Below are positions 15,138 to 24,680 of a DNA stretch of 64,000 nucleotides, piece after piece. How positions within the stretch are numbered: position 1 is the stretch's first letter; each line of letters begins with the position of its first letter. Under the pieces are notes generated by a model that worked only from the letters and a program-made list of their open reading frames with translations, did no database searches and was not told where the DNA came from. Made by a program: the position numbers and the translations under genes. Source of the DNA: Bacillota bacterium (GTDB lineage Bacteria; Bacillota; Clostridia; Christensenellales; CAG-138); the NCBI GenBank assembly GCA_023435025.1, contig JAEYSE010000093.1:23439-87438 (forward strand), read 5' to 3'.

Positions 15138-16109
15138 TTAATTATGTTGATTGTCCTGACCCTCCAAAAGTGGAAGCAGGTAGCCGTACCCCTGTTGTTC
15201 CATCTCCGCTTTCGGTACAAAGCGCAGCGCAGCGCTGTTGATGCAGTATCGTAACCCGCCCAGCTCCTTCGGGCCGTCGTTGAACACATGCCCCAGGTGC
15301 GCATCGCCCGCACGGCTTTTTACCTCTGTACGCCGCCTGCTTAGCGAATTGTCCTCAAATTCCTTTACCACAAACGGATCGATTGGTTTACTAAAGCTGG
15401 GCCAGCCGCAGCCGCTTTCAAATTTATCCGTAGAGGCGAACAACGGCTCCCCCGACGTGATGTCCACATAGATACCGGGCCTGAACGTATCCCAATGCTG
15501 GTTATGAAAGGGAGGCTCTGTCGCCGCATGCTGCGTGACCTCGTAGGAAAGCGGGGACAGCGTGCGCTTGAGCGCTTCTTCTTCCATGGCGGGATAGTCC
15601 GCCGGGTTCACCCTGGCCTCCGCTGCCATTTTAATTTTGTTCATGCCGATGTGGCAGTACCCGCCTGGATTTTTATCCAAATACAGCTGGTGGTATTCTT
15701 CCGCGGGGTAGAAATTTTCTAGCGGCCCGTACTCGACGGCAGGCTGCTGCCTTAGCCGTGCTTTGAGGCCGTTTAGGGAACGCTCGATTACCGGTCGGTC
15801 GGCTTCGTCCACATAATAGATGCCGGTGCGGTACTGCGTGCCCACGTCCCCGCCCTGCCGGTTGAGGGAGATTGGGTCGATCGCCTCATAATAAAGCTCC
15901 AGCAAAAACCCCAGCGGCAATACTTCAGGATTGTATTCCACCTTTACGGTCTCTGCATGGCCGGTATTCCTACGGCAGACATCCTCATAAGTAGGGTTCT
16001 CCGTCTTGCCATTTGCATATCCAACTTCCGTCGTAATGACGCCGCGGACGGCACGCAGATATTTTTCCGCGCCCCAGAAGCAGCCGCCAGCCAGATAAAT
16101 GATCGCCAT
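15138..16109 (-). CDS. msrAB: Bifunctional peptide methionine sulfoxide reductase MsrA/MsrB
   Basis: A 323-residue fusion. The N-terminal half is MsrA ([14 protein letters not shown] with the catalytic Cys, [24 protein letters not shown]). The C-terminal half from about residue 185 is MsrB ([30 protein letters not shown] with the catalytic Cys). MsrB lacks the zinc CxxC pairs. Together the halves repair both epimers of methionine sulfoxide. No signal peptide, so cytoplasmic. It lies between the diguanylate cyclase and the pilus operon and has the same orientation. Confidence 0.96.
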   Translation of the reverse strand: MAIIYLAGGCFWGAEKYLRAVRGVITTEVGYANGKTENPTYEDVCRRNTGHAETVKVEYNPEVLPLGFLLELYYEAIDPISLNRQGGDVGTQYRTGIYYVDEADRPVIERSLNGLKARLRQQPAVEYGPLENFYPAEEYHQLYLDKNPGGYCHIGMNKIKMAAEARVNPADYPAMEEEALKRTLSPLSYEVTQHAATEPPFHNQHWDTFRPGIYVDITSGEPLFASTDKFESGCGWPSFSKPIDPFVVKEFEDNSLSRRRTEVKSRAGDAHLGHVFNDGPKELGGLRYCINSAALRFVPKAEMEQQGYGYLLPLLEGQDNQHN

Positions 16110-16183
16110 CCTATAACCCTCTTTCTTAAAGCACTGTATTTATCATACCCGGTCAACAGGCCACATTAACCGTGCGGTGGGCA

Positions 16184-16220
16184 TAAAAACGCCGCCGGAA
16201 ACACGTTCCCATGCGGCGTA
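16184..16220 (-). terminator. Intrinsic terminator of the diguanylate cyclase gene
   Basis: ACGCCGC pairs with GCGGCGT with an inner GGAA/TTCC stem, followed by TTTTATG on the minus strand, in the gap between the cyclase and msrAB. Confidence 0.65.
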
Positions 16221-16275
16221 TGCATTTACCATTCGAGTATAAGGCTTAAACGAGTGCGCCGTCAATCCGGCAGGT

Positions 16276-18165
16276 TCAGGCGCTGTACGCGCCATTATAG
16301 GCAATACACTGATTCTTACCCTTGCTCTTGGCCAAGTACAGCGCGGAATCCGCCTTTTGGTACAGTTCGTCAAAACTCGTAGTATCCGTGCCGGAGCAGG
16401 GGCATATTCCGATGCTGCACGTTACCTGCAGCCCGTTATGGAACTGGCCGGAAAGCGTGCGTACGGTGGTGCAAAGCTCGTCCCCTTTTAAGTAGGCATG
16501 GGCGTCGTCCCCGATGTCCTTTAAAAACACCACGAATTCATCCCCACCCATGCGGCCCACAATATCCGAACTCCGGAACACCTTGCGCATTTGCTCCGCC
16601 ATCGCCATCAAAAGATGATCTCCCGTCAGGTGGCCGTAGGTATCGTTGATGCGTTTGAAGCCGTCAAGATCTACCACCATTAAGGCATGCCGGTTGACAA
16701 GGCCTTCTTTGCGCTGTAATGCGAGGAATTCGTCTATTTTGTTCTGCGTGGTTTCACGGTTTAACACCTTGGTAAGCGAATCTTGTGCGGCGCGGCCCTG
16801 CAGGCGCTGGAGCTCACGCTTCTGTTTGTCGATGTTCATGATCTTTCCCAGGAACCGTATGGCATTGCCCGCGTTGTCCCGCATGGCGTAACACTGTACA
16901 TGCAGCCAGACCAGCACGCTGTCTGTAGCGTATATGCGGAACTGTACCTCCGCTTTTTCTTCGCCCGCACACATGATTTCCACCATATTGTTAATCGCCT
17001 GGCGGTCCTCCGAATAGACGCGCTTGTGGTTCTGGAGGAGGTCGTCTATCGTCTTTATGTTGGGTAAATAGCTTAAATGCTTGTGATAATTCTGGTTGAA
17101 CGATATGCGCTGCGTACGCATGTCCACCTCGAATATGATGTCGTTGGTAAGGTTCTCCAGGAACCGGTAGCGTTCCTCGCTGCGCTTTAATAGCTCTTTT
17201 TCGTTCTGCAATTGCAGCACATGGCGATGGTTGGAATGGAATACGTAAATGAGCATTCCTGCAAACACCACAAGAATGCCCGCAACCAGCAGCAGCATCC
17301 GCTGCGCGTCGATCCCTTCCAGCCTTGCCGCGGCGAAATCCGGCACCCCGCTGACCAGCATAAAGGACGACGGCGCAAGCTGCGTATAGCTCATGTGGAA
17401 TGTATCCCGCCCAAGAAGGAAGGAAAGCGTGCCGCTCTCCTGTTGGCCGAGGCTCCTTTTCAACTGCTGCGCAAGCGCCTTTCCTCCGGCGCTGTTGGAC
17501 GCCTGCACGGTATCCGCAAAATTGTCCCCCGGCAGAAACGTATCACCGGTGGAGCAAACGACCTGCCCGTCCGCAGAAAGCAGGACACGTACCCCTTTTT
17601 CCCCGAACACGCTTCCGCCGATTTGCATTTGCAGCGCTTCATGTGTGAGGCTGCCGTATAGTACGCCCACAATTTCGCCTCCCGCCTGAGCGGGAACGCA
17701 TAAAATCAGGCCTGGGGTGTTCTCGTCCGCCATGGAAGGCAGGTACGCAACCGTCCGCGTACCGCTGACTGCGGTTTGAAAAAACGTTTCCTTTGAGACG
17801 TCAACTTCGCTGTCCACATACTTTATCCTGCCGGACTTGTCCGCAAAGCGGATATCGGCAAATCCGCCTAGGTTTTCCGCCACCTCAACCGCCGACTTAA
17901 GCGCACCCTCCGGCGCTTCGCTAGCTACAACGAGTTCGCCAAGCGCAAAAAGCGTATCCTGCTGGCTGTTGAGATATCCTCTGAAGGAGCCTGACACTGC
18001 CCGTGATTCCTGCAAAAGCCGGTCATAGGTAGCCGTGACCAACCGGTTGCTGAGCATCAAGCTGGCCAAAAGTAACGCCAGCAGGCAGATGAAAACCGTG
18101 CCCGTTACCAATAACAGCGTCTTATGATCTCTGCTTTCATGTTTCTTTTCTTCCATGGTATGCAT
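16276..18165 (-). CDS. Membrane diguanylate cyclase (extracellular sensor, PAS, GGDEF)
   Basis: A 629-residue protein that makes cyclic di-GMP from two GTP. Membrane helix 1 is near residues 17-40, followed by an external sensor region of about 250 residues (Cache-like by layout). Helix 2 is MLLLVAGILVVFAGMLIYVF, then a PAS domain (about 330-440) and a GGDEF domain. The active-site GGDEF is intact at 540-544, and the product-inhibition RxxD site (RSSD) lies five residues before it. No EAL domain. It is 1.2 kb from the promoter of a pilus operon that carries three GEMM-like riboswitches, so it is a plausible local source of their ligand. Confidence 0.93.
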   Translation of the reverse strand: MHTMEEKKHESRDHKTLLLVTGTVFICLLALLLASLMLSNRLVTATYDRLLQESRAVSGSFRGYLNSQQDTLFALGELVVASEAPEGALKSAVEVAENLGGFADIRFADKSGRIKYVDSEVDVSKETFFQTAVSGTRTVAYLPSMADENTPGLILCVPAQAGGEIVGVLYGSLTHEALQMQIGGSVFGEKGVRVLLSADGQVVCSTGDTFLPGDNFADTVQASNSAGGKALAQQLKRSLGQQESGTLSFLLGRDTFHMSYTQLAPSSFMLVSGVPDFAAARLEGIDAQRMLLLVAGILVVFAGMLIYVFHSNHRHVLQLQNEKELLKRSEERYRFLENLTNDIIFEVDMRTQRISFNQNYHKHLSYLPNIKTIDDLLQNHKRVYSEDRQAINNMVEIMCAGEEKAEVQFRIYATDSVLVWLHVQCYAMRDNAGNAIRFLGKIMNIDKQKRELQRLQGRAAQDSLTKVLNRETTQNKIDEFLALQRKEGLVNRHALMVVDLDGFKRINDTYGHLTGDHLLMAMAEQMRKVFRSSDIVGRMGGDEFVVFLKDIGDDAHAYLKGDELCTTVRTLSGQFHNGLQVTCSIGICPCSGTDTTSFDELYQKADSALYLAKSKGKNQCIAYNGAYSA

Positions 18166-18263
18166 GTTGTTATACCCACAAATGCACGTCGCCCAAGCCT
18201 TACACCAGCATATATAGATGCGCCGAATCTATAGCGCAAAGCGAAATCGTTTACTTTGACGTT

Positions 18264-18293
18264 ATCTTATTATACGAAAAAGCGGCATGTCAA
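18264..18293 (-). promoter_or_regulatory. Candidate promoter of the diguanylate cyclase gene
   Basis: Minus strand TTGACA (18288-18293), 18-base spacer, TAAGAT (18264-18269). It would give a leader of about 90 bases containing a TATAGAT...ATCTATA stem. Confidence 0.5.
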
Positions 18294-18353
18294 TCGTTTC
18301 CCAAAAATTATACAAAAAACTTGAATTTTGTATACAGCCCGTGTCGAATGCGG

Positions 18354-20252
18354 TCACCCCTCCGCCTGCTCGGCAATCTGAAGATATTGCAGCATCATCT
18401 TCAAACCCCTTCCGCGGTCCGGATGGACGCGGATACTTCTGAGCTTGAGTATGTCGATATAGTTGGAAAGCGCGTTTACAAGCGCGGGTTGTGCGGTAGC
18501 CATGGCAATGCAGGGCTTGTCCAGCTTGCGTATGAGCGCTCCCGTTCCCTGGCGCACCATAAGCTTGATATTATGGAACGGCACTTGGGGCAAAAGATAT
18601 ATGCTGTAACCCGGATACGTGCGTAACAGTTCAATCGTCGTCCGGATATGTTCGGCGTACTCCGCGGGCGTATATGCAACGCGCGCGCTGCCGTCCAACC
18701 ACGGAAGTTCCACCTGCACTCGGCCCTCGGACAACGCCGCCGGGTCCGCAAGGCAGATATAATCCGATATGCTATACAAGGACAGGTTCTTGGTTGCGCG
18801 CTTTACCGCAAGCTGATGATACGTTAAAATGCGCTCCCTTGTTTCCTCCGGAACCCCTGTCCGCTTGAGCATCCGCTCCATCAGGGACGGGGAAATGGTA
18901 TACGCGGAAAGCGAATGCAGCACCACGTCCGTATCGCCCGGCGCGCGCTCGAAAGCCGAAAGGAACCGCTGGTACTGCGTCTGCATTTCTTCGCTGAACA
19001 TCTGGGCTGAAACACAGCCAAATTCGCAAAGCGCATCAAGCTGCTTATGAAGGTTTTCAATCAGTTCCTCATTGTGCGTGTACAAATAAGACGCAAAAGG
19101 TGCCATATTGGTTACACAAAAAGATTGAACTGCGGCAAGTTTATCCGCCAGCAACAGCGTACAGTCAAACCGCCGCATCGCCGGCCTTGGGAGCAGGTAC
19201 AGGTTCAGCTTGCCTGTCATGAACAACGGAATCCAGCGTTCAATTGTAAGGAGTAATCGGTGTAGGCTGGCGTCCATACTGATGATAAATGTGATGCGCG
19301 TTCCCTGATCCATAATGCGTTTCAATTGCTCCGGCCATGCATTCAAAAACGCTTCGTCCTCCAGCACCCATTGAATGTCCAGGTCTGAAAACATGCGAAG
19401 TTCCCGGACGTTCCCATCCGCACATATACTTTCAATCAGGCGTGCCGCAGCGCGGCGCAGCCCGGCGTTGCCCTGGTAAATATCCATCACTCCGGAATGA
19501 AGCGTTACCGGGTCGTCCGTCTGAACAGGGGCGAGGTTCACCAGTGCCGGGCGCATGGAATCGAGCGTTTCTAAGAGATCGTCCACATAGACGCAATCCG
19601 TATTCGCGCTTCCCGCCTGCAAATAACTGCGCAGCGCGTCAAGCAGGGCTTCCCTGTCCTCCGTGGGCTCCATACGGAGGATGCCAAAGAGCGCTCTTCG
19701 CTGCCGCGAGGTATAGTCCCGCAAAGAAAAAAACGTGCATATGTTGGCAACCAGCCTTTTATTGGCACCAGGGACGCGCACCCCTGAGCGGAAGCGGCTA
19801 ATCAAAGAAGCGTCCACATTGAGATGTCGGGCAAGCGATGTATTGGTGACCTCCGCCGCGCGAATGAGCGCATCCAGTTTTTCCGCAAACGCGCCCTCCC
19901 CATGATGTTGGGTAGAGACCAAAGGCCGCTGCAGCTTATGAGCGCGCTGGGGCCTTAAACTGGAATCCGGCATATTGATCCACGCGTTGACTGCGTCCGA
20001 AATGGCGCTGACTTCTCCGCATTCCGGTGCGCCGCAAAGCGCGCAAATCTTATTTTGGCTTTTTTGCTTCAGCGCAAGCGCCGCCACGCCCATGGAGAGC
20101 TTGTCCAGCTGGGGACTAAAACGGGACGGAATCCTTTCGCCGTTGTAGAAACGGCTGATCAAAGAAGCGTCCAGCCCTGATGCCCGCGCAAGCTCGGTAC
20201 GGGAAACGCCCAGTTCTTTTAACACCAGCCCAATTTTCTCATGAAACAGCAT
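18354..20252 (-). CDS. Large regulator-like protein with two helix-turn-helix units
   Basis: A 632-residue soluble protein I cannot place in a named family. Two XRE-like helix-turn-helix units are visible: SRTELARASGLDASLISRFY (about 17-36) and TNTSLARHLNVDASLISRF (about 136-154), each followed by a basic-Pro turn. Between them lies ICALCGAPECGE (69-80) with three Cys, a possible metal or redox site. The remaining 450 residues are helical with no clear enzyme motif. RBS GAAGGAGA precedes ATG 20252. It is a probable transcription factor, unusual for its size and duplicated DNA-binding unit. Confidence 0.6.
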   Translation of the reverse strand: MLFHEKIGLVLKELGVSRTELARASGLDASLISRFYNGERIPSRFSPQLDKLSMGVAALALKQKSQNKICALCGAPECGEVSAISDAVNAWINMPDSSLRPQRAHKLQRPLVSTQHHGEGAFAEKLDALIRAAEVTNTSLARHLNVDASLISRFRSGVRVPGANKRLVANICTFFSLRDYTSRQRRALFGILRMEPTEDREALLDALRSYLQAGSANTDCVYVDDLLETLDSMRPALVNLAPVQTDDPVTLHSGVMDIYQGNAGLRRAAARLIESICADGNVRELRMFSDLDIQWVLEDEAFLNAWPEQLKRIMDQGTRITFIISMDASLHRLLLTIERWIPLFMTGKLNLYLLPRPAMRRFDCTLLLADKLAAVQSFCVTNMAPFASYLYTHNEELIENLHKQLDALCEFGCVSAQMFSEEMQTQYQRFLSAFERAPGDTDVVLHSLSAYTISPSLMERMLKRTGVPEETRERILTYHQLAVKRATKNLSLYSISDYICLADPAALSEGRVQVELPWLDGSARVAYTPAEYAEHIRTTIELLRTYPGYSIYLLPQVPFHNIKLMVRQGTGALIRKLDKPCIAMATAQPALVNALSNYIDILKLRSIRVHPDRGRGLKMMLQYLQIAEQAEG

Positions 20253-20629
20253 GTCTCTTCTCCTTCGTTGCCGCGCGATCCCCTTTATTGGGGTACGGCA
20301 TTTTTACGGGGAAGATAAATGGGGGCAACGATGGAGGCCCAGATCTCCAACCCGAAAGCACCGGAATATATATGTCGTATTCGTCAGGACAACCAAGGCG
20401 ATTGAAATACAAAGCCGTATGCTCCCACACCAAACCCAGGAACCATGAACGGAGATAAAGATAGGGCGGACAAGAGGCTGCTTTTTGTAGATCAGGGGCG
20501 CCGCAATGCCCCCTTCTGGTTGCAAGAACTTTCATGTAACAACATTACATGTATTTATTCATATTATACGATATTTATCAGGCGAAATAAAGCAATGCAC
20601 CCGAAATATGACATTTGCTGTTTTTAACA
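20253..20629. other. Intergenic region between regulator and pyruvate kinase
   Basis: About 375 bases with no supported gene. The only clear signals are the dyad and -10 element near 20533-20568, described separately. The rest would be a leader of about 280 bases for the two-HTH regulator. Confidence 0.5.
20533..20568 (-). promoter_or_regulatory. Dyad operator and -10 element upstream of the two-HTH regulator
   Basis: CATGTAA-CAACA-TTACATG (20533-20551) is a perfect 7-bp dyad. On the minus strand TATAAT (20563-20568) lies just upstream of it, so the dyad would cover the transcription start of the regulator gene. Autoregulation is a reasonable inference. The -35 is weak. Confidence 0.4.
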
Positions 20630-20660
20630 CAAAAAAGGAGGGCAGTGCCCTCCTTTTTAA
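20630..20660 (-). terminator. Intrinsic terminator of pyk
   Basis: AAAAAGGAGGGCA / TGCCCTCCTTTTT forms a long stem with runs of A and T on either side, directly after the pyruvate kinase stop. Confidence 0.85.
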
Positions 20661-20670
20661 CTCTTATTTG

Positions 20671-22431
20671 CTATTTGCCCGCGCCGGAGTAGCAGCTGTC
20701 CCCGTTGTACACGACGCCGCTCTTCGCGTCCACCGTAGCCAGGCAGCCGGTCTTTAAAAGCTGTGCCGCACCCTCGGCCCCCGCTACAAGCGGAAGGTCC
20801 AGCGCAAGGCATGCGGAAGCGGCCCCTGAATCCGCCATATTTTCCTCCGTCACCACGGCAAGCGCACGGCGCATTTCGTGCAGCACGGCATTGGTGGTGT
20901 GGTCGATGACGAGGATATCGTTGTCATGGAAGTTCTTGATATCGTCGGGACTGGTCACCACGCATACCCGCCCGGTAATGGGCGCAAGACCGTTGCCCAC
21001 GCCACGCACAAGCGCTGTGCCCAGCACGTGAATCTGCAGCGTGTTCGTGATTTCCCCCACGCGGTCCGACGAACCGGTGATCACGATGATATCTCCATCG
21101 TGTGCAAGGTCGGCTTCCTGCACCTTGCGGGCGGCGTCCAAAAACAATTCCTGGCTACTTGACCTGTAATCGTTCATCAGCGGCGTCACACCCCAGGAAA
21201 GCGCGAGCTGCCGGTAGGTGCGCGGGTTGGGCGTAATCGCGACGATAGGCGTTGCCGGGCGGAAGCGGGATACCATGCGCGCGGTGGAGCCCGTACGCGT
21301 GACGGTTACAATTGCCGCAGCCTCCAGATCGTGCGCGGTGGTGCAGGTTGCGTGGGAAATGGCGTTGATGACGCTCTTGTCAAGCTCCGGCCGGGCGTTG
21401 TTGAAATTCGTTTTATAATCGATAAACTCCTCGGTGCGTTCGGCAATCTTCACCATGGTGCGTATGGTTTCCACAGGGTACTTGCCGTTTGCCGTCTCAC
21501 CCGAAAGCATCAGCGCGCTTGTGCCGTCGTATATGGCATTGGCGACGTCGGTGATCTCCGCACGGGTTGGGCGGGCGTTCCTCACCATGGACTCCAGCAT
21601 CTGCGTGGCGGTGATGACGCGCTTGCCCGCGCTGTAGCACTTGGTGATCAGCTGCTTCTGCAGGTACGGAAGCTCTTCAAACGGAATCTCCACGCCCATA
21701 TCCCCGCGCGCCACCATAATGCCTGCGGACAGGCGAATAATTTCGTCGATGTGCTCAATACCGGAGCGATTTTCGATTTTTGCGATCAACTCAATACCTG
21801 TCGCGCCGTGGCGTGCAAGGAACCGCTTGACGTCCATTACGTCCTGAGCGGTGCGCACAAAGGAGAGCGCGACATAGTCCAGCTCGTTTTCCGCTGCAAA
21901 GAGTATATCCTCCTGGTCCCGCTCGGACAGGTACGGCATATCGATATACAGGCCCGGCAGGTTGACGCTTTTACTGTTGGAAAGCGGTCCGCCATTCACC
22001 ACACGGCAGACAATGTTCTCTTCATCCGCGCTCAAAACAGAAAGTTCAATGAGCCCGTCGTCGAGCATGATACTGTCGCCGGGCTTGACACAGCCGGGCA
22101 GCGCAGCATAGTTGATATAGGCTATGCTTTGATCGCCTTCGCACTCCTTCGTGGTGAGGGTGAATGTGTCACCTTCATTGAGCTGAATTTTCCCCTTCTG
22201 AAACCGGCCGATACGGATTTCGGGCCCTCGCGTGTCCAACATGATGGCAAGGGGGACCTTCATTTCTTCCCGCAGCTCCTTCAGGCGGTCCACACGAACT
22301 TTATGTTCTGCGTGGTCGCCATGGGAAAAGTTCAGCCGGGCTACGTTCATACCCGCCAAAATCATCTGGCGAAGCGTTTCTTTGGCCTCCGAAGCGGGGC
22401 CGATTGTGCATACAATCTTGGTCTTTCTCAT
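20671..22431 (-). CDS. pyk: Pyruvate kinase with C-terminal PEP-utilizer-like extension
   Basis: A 586-residue enzyme for the last step of glycolysis (PEP + ADP to pyruvate + ATP). Typical signatures are TKIVCTIGPAS, LNFSHGDH, IAKIENRSGIEHIDEI, MVARGDMGVEIP and VITATQMLESM. After about residue 475 there is an extra domain (GLAPITGRVCVV, DNDILVID, LALDLPLVAGA) like the PEP-utilizer mobile domain found in many Bacilli and Clostridia kinases, but without a clear catalytic His. The start follows TAAGGAGT at a long spacing of about 12 bases. Confidence 0.96.
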   Translation of the reverse strand: MRKTKIVCTIGPASEAKETLRQMILAGMNVARLNFSHGDHAEHKVRVDRLKELREEMKVPLAIMLDTRGPEIRIGRFQKGKIQLNEGDTFTLTTKECEGDQSIAYINYAALPGCVKPGDSIMLDDGLIELSVLSADEENIVCRVVNGGPLSNSKSVNLPGLYIDMPYLSERDQEDILFAAENELDYVALSFVRTAQDVMDVKRFLARHGATGIELIAKIENRSGIEHIDEIIRLSAGIMVARGDMGVEIPFEELPYLQKQLITKCYSAGKRVITATQMLESMVRNARPTRAEITDVANAIYDGTSALMLSGETANGKYPVETIRTMVKIAERTEEFIDYKTNFNNARPELDKSVINAISHATCTTAHDLEAAAIVTVTRTGSTARMVSRFRPATPIVAITPNPRTYRQLALSWGVTPLMNDYRSSSQELFLDAARKVQEADLAHDGDIIVITGSSDRVGEITNTLQIHVLGTALVRGVGNGLAPITGRVCVVTSPDDIKNFHDNDILVIDHTTNAVLHEMRRALAVVTEENMADSGAASACLALDLPLVAGAEGAAQLLKTGCLATVDAKSGVVYNGDSCYSGAGK

Positions 22432-22587
22432 TCTATTTTTTTACTCCTTATCGGAAATCGAATTCTTCCACATATAGCAGTATATCAGATTACATGCAAA
22501 TGAAAAGTAAAATTTCATCCATTCATCTGCCAATTTTTGCTTTTGCTATGCATTGCCTTTAGTATGGCCTTGCGCTGGCATTTTCAA

Positions 22588-22627
22588 AATAAGAGCGCGG
22601 CTCCGCATGGGGAGCCGCGCTCTTATT
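22588..22627 (-). terminator. Strong bidirectional terminator between MFS gene and pyk
   Basis: A nearly perfect stem of about 17 bp (AATAAGAGCGCGGCTCC / GGAGCCGCGCTCTTATT) with a short loop. It terminates the MFS gene on the minus strand before the pyk promoter region. Confidence 0.8.
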
Positions 22628-22728
22628 ATAACGCTTAGTTATATTTGGCTTATTCTAAGCCACGGAAAATACATGCACCGAAACGTTATCCACCAGTTTG
22701 GCGGGGCTCGCTTCTCCCAATTGTATTT

Positions 22729-23973
22729 TTACTCCCCCGCCTTTTCTTTCATTCTGGCGGTCAGCAGCATGCTAAGGAATGTTACCCCCATAATGAATAT
22801 GCCGGAAACGAGGAACCAGAAGGCGACGCCCTCTACCTCGGAGACCGGGCCCGCAATCAATAGCCCAAGCGGCATGGCAAGCGAGGTAAGGCTCATGATG
22901 AGCGAGAACACCCGCCCCATTTCCTCCGGCGGCACGTTCTGCTGCAGGTACGCCGTGTACGGGATGTTGTAGAGGTTGCCGCTTGCGCCCATGAACGCGC
23001 ACAGCACGGCAAACGCCCAGAAGTACTGCATATCCGGCGGCAACAAACCGCACAGCAAAGAGGTAAGCCCTAAGAGCAGCAGCGAAATATGGATCATACG
23101 GAATTTATCCTTCACCTCTCCGCGCGCGCTGACCAGCCCGGCCGCCACCATCATACCAGCTGCAAACACGAACTCAACGATACTCGCGTGCCAAGCTGTG
23201 CCTTTGAAATAGCTGCTGGTCATCAGCGGATACAGCGAGGACATCGGCATAAAAACGACCATGCAGAGTATGGATGTCACCGTCACAATGAACATCCGCC
23301 GCATGGAGTAGAGCGTCTTCGCGCCCGCCTTCATTTCCAGCCACATGTGCGGCGCATCCTGGTGGTGCCGTGGAGGATCGGGGATTTTCACAATGCCAGT
23401 CGCAATACAGGCAATGAGCGCGCCCAGTACATCCGTTAATAAAATGAGCCACAACGGCAACACCGCGTACATGGCCGCGCCGATCACGGGACCCAGCATA
23501 AACGCGCCGGATTGTAAAAACTGCATGATGCCATTGACACGCATCAACTGATCCTGCGGGGCGATCATAGGTATGGTCTTTTGTACGGCGGGCATGTGGA
23601 ATGCGCTGCCCAGCCCGCGCAAAAACAGCGCGACGTATACCAGCAAATAAGAACCCTGACCCACGTAGAACAGGCCCGCCAGCACCGCAGCGCACACGCC
23701 CATGAACCCGTCTGCATATATGATGATACGCTTAAGCTTGAGCCTGTCCACCCACACGCCAGCAAATGGGCCTATAAGTATGGTAGGCAAAAAAGCCGCA
23801 AGGCCGGAAATGGAAAGCACGATCGCGGAGGCGCTTTCTGTCGCCAGCCACCAAATAAGCGAGAACTGCACGGCGGATGAACCGATGAGGCTTATCGCCT
23901 GCCCGGCCGTGAACAGCGCGAATACCTGCTTCCAGTGGGATTTTTCAACAATATTAGTCGTGTTTTGTTCCAT
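22729..23973 (-). CDS. Major facilitator superfamily transporter (drug/solute efflux type)
   Basis: A 414-residue protein with about 12 membrane spans. The MFS motif-A-like loop is GPFAGVWVDRLKLKRIIIYAD between spans 2 and 3. The pattern QAISLIGSSAVQFSLIWWLA is typical of the enterobactin/drug exporter-like (DHA3) branch. Substrate unknown. The chosen ATG 23973 has only a weak RBS (GCGGCAACT); an AGGAGG lies about 24 bases upstream, so the start is uncertain. Confidence 0.85.
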   Translation of the reverse strand: MEQNTTNIVEKSHWKQVFALFTAGQAISLIGSSAVQFSLIWWLATESASAIVLSISGLAAFLPTILIGPFAGVWVDRLKLKRIIIYADGFMGVCAAVLAGLFYVGQGSYLLVYVALFLRGLGSAFHMPAVQKTIPMIAPQDQLMRVNGIMQFLQSGAFMLGPVIGAAMYAVLPLWLILLTDVLGALIACIATGIVKIPDPPRHHQDAPHMWLEMKAGAKTLYSMRRMFIVTVTSILCMVVFMPMSSLYPLMTSSYFKGTAWHASIVEFVFAAGMMVAAGLVSARGEVKDKFRMIHISLLLLGLTSLLCGLLPPDMQYFWAFAVLCAFMGASGNLYNIPYTAYLQQNVPPEEMGRVFSLIMSLTSLAMPLGLLIAGPVSEVEGVAFWFLVSGIFIMGVTFLSMLLTARMKEKAGE

Positions 23974-24095
23974 AGTTGCCGCACAATCGCAGCCGATCCT
24001 CCTATATATTGGAATGAAGCCTCTTGGGCCAAATAAAAGGGAGCGGTATGCTCCCCTGATTGATACCGTTGTCATAGCGCCTCATGCGCATACCA

Positions 24096-24632
24096 CTATG
24101 ATTTTCTGTCAAAGAACGGGGACTTGCCCGAGACCGAAAGTGGGATGCCGAGGACGTTGTGTGTTTCTTTTCCCAGTATGCCCAGTTCCAGCGCCGTACG
24201 CCCCACCGAAAACATCACGCGGCTATCCACGCGGCTATCCGCTGCGACCGAAACGGCGGAGCCAATCGCTATGCCAAGGTCAATGTTATCATACGCGCAC
24301 ATAGACCCAGCCTCTGTACATGCGGCGCAGTTTTTATGCCCGCAGTATTGGCACGCCTCATTGAGGCCATGTACGCCCAACCGTGTTCCGATGAGCACCA
24401 CGGCCAGGCTTTGCCGCACATTGCCCGCATCCCGTACAAAGAAGGGCTTGTTGAGCGAGCCCGCCAGTTCTTCCATTTTATCCGCCAGGGCGTCCTTTTC
24501 CTCCCCGGTGAGCAAGCAGGCTTCAATGTGGTCGGTTCCTTTTGTCTTGGGTGCGGTCCGCGCTGCCGCGCACATCCGCTCCGCTGTATGGAGAACAGCG
24601 GAATACTCGCATTCTGCCGACGTCTTCTTCAT
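24096..24632 (-). CDS. DUF2148 ferredoxin-like domain protein
   Basis: A 178-residue cytoplasmic protein. The cluster CQYCGHKNCAAC around residues 89-100 is the Cys-rich motif of DUF2148, presumably binding a metal or Fe-S centre. Other motifs are RDAGNVRQSLAVVLIGT and DLGIAIGSAVSVA. The family is common in anaerobic bacteria and archaea and its function is unknown. RBS GAGGGC precedes ATG 24632. Confidence 0.85.
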   Translation of the reverse strand: MKKTSAECEYSAVLHTAERMCAAARTAPKTKGTDHIEACLLTGEEKDALADKMEELAGSLNKPFFVRDAGNVRQSLAVVLIGTRLGVHGLNEACQYCGHKNCAACTEAGSMCAYDNIDLGIAIGSAVSVAADSRVDSRVMFSVGRTALELGILGKETHNVLGIPLSVSGKSPFFDRKS

Positions 24633-24680
24633 TTTTTGCCCTCACCCTTTTATCAACTTATTTTTGCGCCATACAACATT

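Noticed and set aside
21331..22503. 390-codon frame opposite pyruvate kinase
   Set aside because: It is antisense to a clear enzyme gene, has no recognisable protein motifs, and reflects the high G+C codon pattern of the real gene.
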